Below, piece after piece: positions 33,548 to 41,600 of a stretch of 64,000 nucleotides of DNA. A program made the translations under genes and the position numbers. Under the pieces are notes generated by a model. The model was not told the origin of the DNA, ran no database searches, and was given only the letters and a program-made list of their open reading frames with translations. Source of the DNA: OMII01 sp947467385 (lineage in GTDB: Bacteria > Bdellovibrionota_C > UBA2361 > OMII01); assembly GCA_044360075.1 (NCBI GenBank), contig JBIKLA010000018.1, forward strand, positions 16,947 through 80,946. Reading direction: 5' to 3'. The stretch's first letter is position 1. Each line of letters begins with the position of its first letter.

Positions 33548-34243
33548 CTAGCCGTTGTCGATCTCAACCGCCCACGTTGTCATGTCGTGGACGATGCACT
33601 CCGCGGCGGTGTTGCGGATCTCAGTCATGTTAATGATGTCCGGGCGGCGGTCCGTGAGCCCGAGAGTTGAGCTTACCTCGATCATGTCGGGGCGGTTCGT
33701 GGTGACGGTGGACGTCCCGTACCACAGGGTGGCACCGGTTCGTACGTCGATAAGCTTGCTGTGAATCTCCCACTTGTCGAGGCGCGAAGGCCAGTCGACA
33801 TAGCCGATAACGATAAAATCGAGCCCGGCCGCCTTGGCAAAATCAAGCGAGCCATAGTTGCCCGAAAAGAACTCCTGCTTCCTTCCCGGCCAGTCCTCCT
33901 GGGCCAGCATCTGAACGATCGGGAAGATCTCCGTTTTTAGGAGCTGCTGCTGCACTCCAAAGGCAAGTTGTGACCCAAAGCCCCTGAATCCGTCGTAGCG
34001 ATCGGTAAGATTTGCCTGCGTGATGAAAGGAATTACCCCCACCCGCGCCTGCTGCCCATGCTTAAAGTGCTGATACACATACGATTCGAGATCGGTCTGC
34101 ACCCAAGCATGAGTATTGCACCACTCGCCAGCGTGGGTCCCCAAGAACGAGCAGCTCGATAAGAGGGTCATCAGCGTCAAAACGATGACACGTTTAGGGG
34201 AGCAGGAACGGACAGAGAAGTTCCGGGCAAATCGTATCTGCAT
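33548..34243 (-). CDS. lipoprotein with CsgG/FlgO-like architecture
   Basis: 231 residues from ATG 34243. A lipoprotein signal with lipobox LLSSC is followed by a domain with RVGVIPFITQANL, LAFGVQQQLLKTEIFPIVQM, LDFIVIGYVDWPS and KLIDVRTGATLWYG. That order of strands and helices is typical of CsgG, LpoB and FlgO-like outer-membrane lipoproteins. The gene is transcribed away from the FlgO-like gene, with only 9 bases between the two start codons, so their promoters must lie within each other's coding regions or one start is wrong. The role is likely structural in the outer membrane or periplasm. Confidence 0.65.
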   Translation of the reverse strand: MQIRFARNFSVRSCSPKRVIVLTLMTLLSSCSFLGTHAGEWCNTHAWVQTDLESYVYQHFKHGQQARVGVIPFITQANLTDRYDGFRGFGSQLAFGVQQQLLKTEIFPIVQMLAQEDWPGRKQEFFSGNYGSLDFAKAAGLDFIVIGYVDWPSRLDKWEIHSKLIDVRTGATLWYGTSTVTTNRPDMIEVSSTLGLTDRRPDIINMTEIRNTAAECIVHDMTTWAVEIDNG

Positions 34244-34252
34244 GAGGTTATT

Positions 34253-35179
34253 ATGGTTACTCCGAAGCTTATGGACACTCAAAACACTACAACCGGCCGA
34301 GTCTGTAAGACAATCCAAAGTTTGTGCCAGGTCACGGCGCTTCTTGGCGGGCTCTGCCTGATAGCTCTTGCGGGGTGCAGCTCGCGCTATAGCGATGTTC
34401 CGGCTTTCTGGCCCATCCCCACGGAAGACTACACAAATTACGGGCCTGGACGCTTCAAGACATCCCTCCTGGCGCAACAGATCGACGAATATTACCGGGG
34501 CGCGGCGCCCGGTCCGATTGGGGTTACGACGTTCGTCAACATCGACGACCTCTATTCTTCGTCGACCTTCGGCCGCATGGTGGGCGAGCAGCTCATCAGC
34601 GAGCTTGCGATGAAGGGATTTGACGTCATCGAGCTGCGCCACTCAGATGCGCTGCAGTTCCTCGATTCGTCGGGCGAGTTCGCCCTGTCGCGAGACGTCC
34701 GGGCGGTCCGCCCGCAGCGCACCCTTGCGGCTGTCGTTGTTGGCACGTATGTCGTTTCGCCTGAGCGGGTGTACCTCAACGCGCGGCTCATTCAGCCATC
34801 AACGTCACTCGTCCTCTCGGCCGGATCCGTCGAGATGTCCAAGACCACAGAGCTCGCCAAGCTTTTGCGGACCGGGTCGACCGTTGGATCGCTTGAGCGC
34901 ATCCCGGTCAAGCCGGTGGGATACGCATCGCAGTACCCAAACTCCGTCGACTCGATGAGGCAGCAGTGGATACAGGAGGAGTCGGGGTGGAGCGTTCCGC
35001 AGCCGGCTGCTCCTTCGCTTCCTGAGTCTCGGCTCAACGTGGCGCCGAAGGTAGAGTCGTTTCCAAGTGAGACTCCGCAGTCAGCCGCCCAAGCCCCGGC
35101 CTCGGCGGCGAGCGCTGATGCTTCCCCGGCCGCGGCCGCAGCGGCCCCGAAGGTTCTCGGCGATATCGGACCGCAATAA
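34253..35179 (+). CDS. FlgO-like outer-membrane lipoprotein
   Basis: 308 residues from ATG 34253 (GAGG upstream) or ATG 34271. The lipobox is LAGC after a hydrophobic core. The FlgO-domain pattern follows: GVTTFVNIDDLYSSSTFGRM, then VGEQLISELAMKGFDVIELR and, later, VVGTYVVSPERVYLNARLI. The last 70 residues are Pro-, Ala- and Ser-rich and probably disordered. FlgO proteins are outer-membrane lipoproteins near the flagellar base in Vibrio, but the domain also occurs in non-flagellar settings; no flagellar structural genes are in this window. Confidence 0.72.
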   Translation: MVTPKLMDTQNTTTGRVCKTIQSLCQVTALLGGLCLIALAGCSSRYSDVPAFWPIPTEDYTNYGPGRFKTSLLAQQIDEYYRGAAPGPIGVTTFVNIDDLYSSSTFGRMVGEQLISELAMKGFDVIELRHSDALQFLDSSGEFALSRDVRAVRPQRTLAAVVVGTYVVSPERVYLNARLIQPSTSLVLSAGSVEMSKTTELAKLLRTGSTVGSLERIPVKPVGYASQYPNSVDSMRQQWIQEESGWSVPQPAAPSLPESRLNVAPKVESFPSETPQSAAQAPASAASADASPAAAAAAPKVLGDIGPQ

Positions 35180-35183
35180 TCGG

Positions 35184-35531
35184 TTACTTTTGGTTCTCTG
35201 GCGCGGGCTGGCTGAATCCGCCCGCAATCCTGCCTTCCACCACCTTGAACGGCTCCTGCTTTGGGCGGACGTTGAACTTCTTGCCCTTCCCAAGCCTGAG
35301 TTCCTCCAGGCGCCTCCTTTCCTTCAGGCACGCCTGGTCGATCAGCGCGTCTCCGGTGTTGCAGTAATCCTCAACCGTGAAGAAGTAGATCGGTATGCCG
35401 ATCGCGACGATGAGGCCGGCGACGAGAGCCGACAGCAGGAAGGTCCGCCGCTGAAGCATAGGAATCGCTTCTTGACGCATCGGCACGACGGTTGCCGACG
35501 GCGACCCTTTTTGAGTATTTGAAGCTCCCAT
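35184..35531 (-). CDS. hypothetical single-pass membrane protein
   Basis: 115 residues from ATG 35531, chosen because GGGAGG lies 6 bases upstream. One membrane helix (FLLSALVAGLIVAIGIPIYFF) follows a short cytoplasmic tail. A small periplasmic part holds two cysteines (EDYCNTG and DQACLKERRR) that may form a disulfide, then a basic stretch. No family recognised. It converges with the FlgO-like gene 4 bases away. Confidence 0.6.
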   Translation of the reverse strand: MGASNTQKGSPSATVVPMRQEAIPMLQRRTFLLSALVAGLIVAIGIPIYFFTVEDYCNTGDALIDQACLKERRRLEELRLGKGKKFNVRPKQEPFKVVEGRIAGGFSQPAPENQK

Positions 35532-35747
35532 TAGCGCCCTCCCAAAGGATCTCTTCGTCACAAAAGGATATTCCCTTGAGCCCGGCCTTTGGCATCAAAC
35601 TTCCTGGTGTAAAACACGGGTTTTTCTGCTACCTTGCCCGGGCAGTTGTCAGGGCCCCTCATAGTAGGGTAATCACCTGACTCGGCTGAACTTTTGGGGG
35701 TTCGCCGAAGCAGCACACTGTAGCCAGTTTTTTAGCGAGCACGAGCC

Positions 35748-36437
35748 ATGAGCGAGAGCGACGTCACGAGTCACTTCTGGGTAGCTAACCCACCTTTCTT
35801 CTCATCGACCCTTCTGGTGGCGAGCACCCCGGATGCCTCTCAGGGGGAAAAGGTAGAGACGCATCTTGAGATCTTCGATGTTGATGGCACAAAGGTCAAC
35901 GACGTGAGGGTCGAGTTTCCGGCCGGAGAGGTTGGGGTGATCGACCTTGAGCCGTTCGCGCAGGGCCTCAAGGCGCAGGGTGGCGTTGCCCACGGGCACC
36001 TCTCGGTGTCGTCGCCTCTTGGCACGCGCCACGTGTGCCGGCAAGCGATCGGCAGCAGCGTTTCGCTTGTGCAAGATCCCGTTGTTACGCGCGGCCGCGA
36101 AAGCTCGTTCACCCCGCTTATCATCGGCGCTCGGCGCGAGCACCAGATCGTGCTTGTGAACGCATCCGGGGACGTTGCGCAGGTCGCCATCAGGCTATTC
36201 TACGGTAATCGAGCTCCGGAGTGGAGCCTTGAGGTTGCGGGCAACGCAAGTAGGCTTATCTCCCTTGAGGCGGAGCTGCTTAACACCAGCGAGGATGGGT
36301 CATGGGAAAAGGGGGCGATTCAGGCGTACCTCCGTATAGCGCCGCGGCTGCAGGCGGCGGTCACCTGCCACCTGATCGAGCGGGTTCCGGGCGAAACCCC
36401 AGAGCAGGATTCGTTTCGCTGTTTGGCGACGTGGTAG
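35748..36437 (+). CDS. hypothetical beta-rich protein, first of three co-directional unknown genes
   Basis: 229 residues, no signal peptide. The sequence alternates hydrophobic strands and turns (THLEIFDVDGTKVNDVRVEF, HQIVLVNASGDVAQVAIRLF), consistent with one or two beta-sandwich domains. It resembles its downstream neighbour in the order VLVNASGDVAQ / VIVNAGPEAL and in the preceding segments, so the two are likely paralogs. Function unknown. The next gene starts 23 bases on, so they are probably co-transcribed. Confidence 0.6.
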   Translation: MSESDVTSHFWVANPPFFSSTLLVASTPDASQGEKVETHLEIFDVDGTKVNDVRVEFPAGEVGVIDLEPFAQGLKAQGGVAHGHLSVSSPLGTRHVCRQAIGSSVSLVQDPVVTRGRESSFTPLIIGARREHQIVLVNASGDVAQVAIRLFYGNRAPEWSLEVAGNASRLISLEAELLNTSEDGSWEKGAIQAYLRIAPRLQAAVTCHLIERVPGETPEQDSFRCLATW

Positions 36438-36460
36438 GCTAGGGGAGCACAGGAGAAGAG

Positions 36461-37240
36461 ATGAAGCGAGTAGTCACCAATTCCGTCAGGACCCTGGTCT
36501 TCTGCCTATCAACGGCAACAATCAAGACCCGCATCCACTTCTTTCCTTCGGCGGGCAGCGCGGGCGGCCACATGCCCGTCACGTGCATCCTCACGCTCTT
36601 CGGCAAGGGCCTTGAGAAGAAGACGGTAATGCTCGACGGCGGGCGCCTTAACCAGCCTGATGGCCTGCGGCTTGAGGACGCGTTTCCGGCCCTGCGCGGA
36701 GAGGTTTCCGGAGTGTTTGGCCTTGAGGTCCGGCTCTCGTGCCCGCAGGGCCGCGTCAATCTGCTGAACTCCCAGGCTGCTGTTGAGTTCGTGTCGTCGA
36801 CGTCTTCGATGCTCTATGGAGGAGCCCCGTTCTCTCCGATGACCGAGGAGGTCGATGAGATGAGCGTGTCGTCCATCGTCGATCGTATTGAGCCGCTTCA
36901 GAAGCGCAGCCCGACCGCCGTAGCGGTACAGGACGCAAGCCTTACCTCGTCGCTGGTGATCGTCAATGCGGGCCCGGAGGCCCTTAAGCCGGAGCTCACG
37001 CACGTGGCGGGAGAGTCGACCAAGCCGCTGCACCTCGGAACTCTCTCACCTGAGTCCGTGATCGAGGTTCCCCTCGACGAGGCGCTGTTCAGGGAGAGCA
37101 GCGTCAAAGAGACGCTGTGGGGAGCGACCAAAGTCGAGAAGATGGTCCTGCCGGAGTTTTCGCGCTCGCCCGAGTCGTCGTACTACATTCTGTACCGCGA
37201 TCCCTCGTCCAAGCGTCCCGTGAGTGTCTGCTCGATATGA
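36461..37240 (+). CDS. hypothetical beta-rich protein, probable paralog of the upstream gene
   Basis: 259 residues with GGAG before ATG. No clear signal peptide: the N-terminus MKRVVTNSVRTLVFCLSTAT is only weakly hydrophobic. Strand-rich content, with SLVIVNAGPEALKPELTHVA matching the neighbour's second domain and FGLEVRLSCPQG matching its first. The stop overlaps the next start (ATGA at 37237), so translation is coupled to it. Function unknown. Confidence 0.6.
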   Translation: MKRVVTNSVRTLVFCLSTATIKTRIHFFPSAGSAGGHMPVTCILTLFGKGLEKKTVMLDGGRLNQPDGLRLEDAFPALRGEVSGVFGLEVRLSCPQGRVNLLNSQAAVEFVSSTSSMLYGGAPFSPMTEEVDEMSVSSIVDRIEPLQKRSPTAVAVQDASLTSSLVIVNAGPEALKPELTHVAGESTKPLHLGTLSPESVIEVPLDEALFRESSVKETLWGATKVEKMVLPEFSRSPESSYYILYRDPSSKRPVSVCSI

Positions 37241-38016
37241 AACTAGCGGTCTTTAACCCCTATGGGCTCATGGATCAGGAGTCTGGGGTGGTGTACCTGC
37301 TCGCCAATTTTTTGGGGAAGCAGGGGGCCGAAGTGCTCCAGCTGCGCTGTGACGGCGCCCAGCAGGCCTGCGCCCGTGACGTACTGAGTGGCGGGGTGCG
37401 CACCCCTTTTTCTTGCTCCCAATGCAGCGGCGAGCAGGCGGCGTTGGCGCAATGGTGCGGGGCGCGGCCCAAGGCACTCTCATCGCTCCTGAGCCCGAGC
37501 GACATCTCGCAGACTGCGCAGTGGCTCGCAGCTGCGGCGGGAGATGCCCTGTTTCGAGTCGAATTTCGCGGCGTAAACCTGTGGGAGCAATGCAGGGAGC
37601 AGTTCGTTTCACAGTGGAAGCTCCAGCCGGGCCAAGAGCTCACCCCTCAGCTCGACCGCAGCCTGCGGCAGCTCTTCACCTCCTACATGCACACCCGAAT
37701 AGCTTCGGAGCGCTTCATCGCGGCATCCAAGGCGACCGCCCATTTCGTGACGAGACCTCGCGACGCCGCCTCGTCGGCGTACCTCGCTGAGGCGCGGGCC
37801 GCTTCCGGCAGCGAAATAGCCACCTTCTCATTCTCTGCAGAAGACGAGGCTATCCTCATAGAGACTGATGGCTCGCCACACCGCTACGAAACGCGGCTCG
37901 TCCTGCAGGGCATCACCTCCATGCGCAGCGACTTCCGCACATGGGCCCCTGAGGTGACTGCGATGGTGCATGAGATGCTTTCGTTTCTTGGGTATGCGCC
38001 AGATCGCCTTGCCTGA
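37237..38016 (+). CDS. hypothetical protein with N-terminal glycosyltransferase-like start and Cys cluster
   Basis: 259 residues from ATG 37237, coupled to the upstream gene by a 4-base overlap. The N-terminus MKLAVFNPYGLMDQESGVVY and LLANFLGKQGAEVLQLRCDG reads like the first Rossmann strand and helix of a GT-B glycosyltransferase. A cysteine cluster follows: QQACARDV, then PFSCSQCSGEQAALAQWCG, a possible metal-binding group. The rest is helical, with no nucleotide-sugar site that I can identify, so if related to GT-B enzymes it is only the N-terminal half. It may act on the two paralogous neighbours. Confidence 0.55.
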   Translation: MKLAVFNPYGLMDQESGVVYLLANFLGKQGAEVLQLRCDGAQQACARDVLSGGVRTPFSCSQCSGEQAALAQWCGARPKALSSLLSPSDISQTAQWLAAAAGDALFRVEFRGVNLWEQCREQFVSQWKLQPGQELTPQLDRSLRQLFTSYMHTRIASERFIAASKATAHFVTRPRDAASSAYLAEARAASGSEIATFSFSAEDEAILIETDGSPHRYETRLVLQGITSMRSDFRTWAPEVTAMVHEMLSFLGYAPDRLA

Positions 38017-38037
38017 GGCGCCACTGCGATTGCCCAA

Positions 38038-38640
38038 TCACGTCGTCTCGTGTGCCGCCGACCAGGCCGCTCTTGTGATTGCAACCCGATCTTCGGCCAC
38101 CCACTGCCCGCGCTTCTGGAAACCCTCGGGGAGGTGCTTTGCAAAAGAGAGTCCGGCCCTCTCCAAAACTTTCTTGCTGGCAAGGTTCCAAGTTGCGTAC
38201 GCAGCCTCAATTCGCTCCGCCTGCAGCGACTCAAACCCAAATCTCACTATCGCTTGTACGGCCTCGCTCATGTATCCCTTGCCCTGCTGGTCAGGGTGGG
38301 TCCAGTAGCCGAGGCTCCACACATTCGGCTCGGTGGTGCGGCGAATAGACACCCTCCCGATAAAATCCCCGCCCTGACGGCCATCGATCGTAAAAGAGTA
38401 CGATTGGCCCTGCTCCCAAGCCTGAATGCATGAGCGTAGCGGCTCATGCAGCTCCTCTATCGTGGCCGGCGGATCCCACAGCATGCCGTCGTTAAAGCCT
38501 GGGTGGCGTGTGGCAGAGAAAACGGACGGGATGTCCTTCTCAGACGGAATGCGGAGCTGGCATCGGGGGGTCAGGATGGTGACGTCTTTGGGTAGGGGCG
38601 GTGGGAGGGCAGCCCGGGGATGTGTGTCTTGAGTTCGCAT
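38038..38640 (-). CDS. GNAT-family N-acetyltransferase (RimJ/RimL-like)
   Basis: 200 residues, AGAGAGG before ATG 38640. The fold is seen in LTPRCQLRIPSEKDIPSVFS, the acetyl-CoA-binding region YWTHPDQQGKGYMSEAVQAI, and the C-terminal NLASKKVLERAGLSFAKHLP. This is the RimJ/RimL protein or small-molecule acetyltransferase group. Substrate unknown. It lies 24 bases downstream of the giant gene and in the same direction, so it may share its transcript. Confidence 0.9.
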   Translation of the reverse strand: MRTQDTHPRAALPPPLPKDVTILTPRCQLRIPSEKDIPSVFSATRHPGFNDGMLWDPPATIEELHEPLRSCIQAWEQGQSYSFTIDGRQGGDFIGRVSIRRTTEPNVWSLGYWTHPDQQGKGYMSEAVQAIVRFGFESLQAERIEAAYATWNLASKKVLERAGLSFAKHLPEGFQKRGQWVAEDRVAITRAAWSAAHETT

Positions 38641-38664
38641 GTATCCTCTCTCAATCGTGATAGG

Positions 38665-41600
38665 CTAAGACCCGCCCGACGAGGGCCGCGGCAGACGCTC
38701 AAACCGAATCCGTGTTTTTGGGTTCGGCAGGAGCGCCTGCAGGGCTTTCGGGAGAACCTTGGCGATCGCTGGGGACGGGGCACCGTTTGCAATGGTCTCG
38801 CGCAGCAGTGCCGACACGGCCTTTTTCGGCACCATGCCGCCGAAGATGCCGCTATTCTTCTTGATAAATGGCATGACGATATCGGCGCACTCCTCCGCAT
38901 AGAGCTGCTGTAGGCTTGGCGGCATGTCGGCTGAGAGGCCACTCGTAAGAAGCTGCATGAGTGTCTCACTCGACATCGGCGCGAGTGCCTTGAAGTAGTC
39001 GCCGAGCGATAGGATTGCCTTCTGCGCCTCGGTTACCATCTTCGATACCGGTATTCCCTGTTCGCGCAGCTGGCCCAGGATCCCCACCATGACTGGCGCA
39101 ATGTCGGAGGGGGACGAGCACAGCATGGCGGTTGAGATGAGAACCTTCGCTAGCTGCCGGTGGTCGTCGTGAGACCACTGCTCAAGCGCCATAGCCTTGA
39201 AGTCGAAATGCCCGATGCCCTTGCCGATAGCAATCTGGCCGCCGTGCCGATCGCAGTCGAACTCTCCCTTGAGAATCGCGTTAAACTCCCGGGCTAGGAT
39301 GGCCTTGGCCATGCGCTGCAGCTCAGGAGTCGTCCCGTCCCGCTCAAGTCGCGTGATGAAGTGCTCGCCCTTCATCTCTGACATTGTGAAAAAGTCCTCG
39401 CCGGACCGAAACACCTCAGCCGAATCGAGCGGGATGGCGTGCCCGTCGACGTGGGCCACGAAACCACGGTAGTTCGCCGCAGCCCGCTCATATTGGGCCT
39501 TCGACACCCAAAAATTTGACTCAAGCGAAGCCCGCTCGCGCGCGTCAGTTATAATGGGACGAATTGACTGCGCGATCGGATCGTCCTTGTCCATCGAGGC
39601 CACCATGCGCAGCATGATGTCAAAGCCGTCCTCTGCGCGGGCTTGGCAATTGGGGCGCCGCAGGCACAACAATCCCTCATTGACCTCAACGACGATATTC
39701 ATCGAGCCGCACCCACGCAGCTTGCCGATATGCCCGAAGGACACCCCGTCCCGAGCCTCGATGATGTCAAGGAGGCGGAATATCTGGGCGCGTGATGGTG
39801 CCTGCGTCTTGTACTTAAGGTGCCGCGCGTGCTCAATAAGGTCACGACGAAAATCGTCAGGAAGCCCCGGGGCATCCATGAGGACCTGTACGAACTTGAT
39901 CTCCGCTGGCCCCTGGCTTTCGGCGAACTTGGCTAGGATTGCCCCGGGCGTCGTGGCTGCCTGCCTACCGGGCTGCCCGGCGGTAAGGAGCGCAACGAGG
40001 GCGAGGTGCTGGGCGTGTTCCGGAAGGGCGTGAACGTAGCGCTTAAGGAGATCTCGTGTTGCCGCATGGTGCGGCATGCTTGGAGGAAGCACCGCCTCTA
40101 CAACGAAGTCGAATGAGTTATCCACCGAGAGCCGGGCTGCAGTGGGAAGAAGCTCCTTGGCGAAAAGAGCCCGGCCCTCAAGGGGAAGCCGCCAAAACTC
40201 CTTGTGGAGCATCTTGAGGGTATTGCGGGTTATCATGCGCGATGCCGACTCAAGATCGTCGAACCCGCGGGCGCTGGCACCGGTTTGCGGAAGCATGTGC
40301 ACGATCTGTTCAGTGAGGTCTGCAGTTTCGGCTGGGGTGCCCTCACTAAGCAGATAGCGCAAGAAACGGTTGCGCTCCTCTTCGTGGGCCTTTACCACAG
40401 TGATCAGGGCCTCGGCGTCGTGACCTAGCGCCAGGAGGGAGAACTTGGAGAAAGCGCGGGAGGATTGCACCAGCCGCTCGATGGTCATGGAGCATTCGCG
40501 TTGGCTTAGAAGTGATTCGGCCAGTTCAAAACCGAGCTGCTGCAGGTCAGCCCCTGCTGTTGAGTCGACGAGCGGTTGGATCCGCTCCTCAACGCGCCGT
40601 CTGAAGCCCTCGGAACGATCGTCGGCACCGAGCGTCAGCGCGGCATCCTTAACCCACATTGAGATAATTCGGTCTCGCAGCTCCGGCTGCCGTATTCTCG
40701 AGCCCGAGAGCAGCCGCTCAAGGGCGGCACGGCGAGGCTCAGAGGGGAGCTCAAGCTTCTCGATAGAGGAAAGTATGTGCGCCAGGAACCTCTCCTCCGC
40801 CTTGGTGCCGAGCAGGTCAAGCGCATAGAGATCTCGCCATGCCCTGGCCAAGTCCGGCACTGAGGGGCCGTCCTGCTCGAACGGTATCTTCGCTATGAGG
40901 GGGGAGATCTCCGATGAGGTAAGGAAGCGCCACGGGTCGTTGAAGCCCATCTCGAGGCGCTTGCAGATTGATGCTATGGTCACAAGGTCCGAACTGGTGA
41001 GCGAGCCAGACTGAAGAATTCCGAGTAGATCTGTGGTACACAGCGCCATTGAGCCTGAAATTGATTGGCTTCCGGGGGCCCCGTCGCTAATTGAATCCCA
41101 GTCCGTAAAGAGAGAGTTCTGGGGTTGGGAATCGATCCACTGGAGCAGCGCCTTCGCAGAGATCTGTTTCGGGTACCCAAGGCGTTTTTCGCAGAGGCTG
41201 CGCATCTCGTCGGGGACGTAGTTGTTTGTCTCGGTTGCCGCCTGGCGCACCACGCTTCGTATCTGGTCATCCGATAGGTCGGGCGCGAGCGTTGTGACAA
41301 AAGCCCGCAGGGGGGAGGTGACCGTCTTCTGCGAGGAAGACGCACGCGCATCCCGCTCCACATGGGGGTCTCGGTAGTAGAGCTGAAAAGACTTAGAGGG
41401 CAAGAGTTCAACCACGGCGTCGTACAGCGGGCGATTGCTGGCCTTCGCTGCACTAAGGGCCGCAAAAAGATCGAGGATATTCCGTTCGGTGAATTCCTCC
41501 TTGTGGGAGAGCGCTATCGAGGCATTTTTGGCATGCATCACGATGAAGTGTGAGTTCTCTAGCACGACCTTGAGCAGCTCCGGGTCACACGAGGCGCCGG

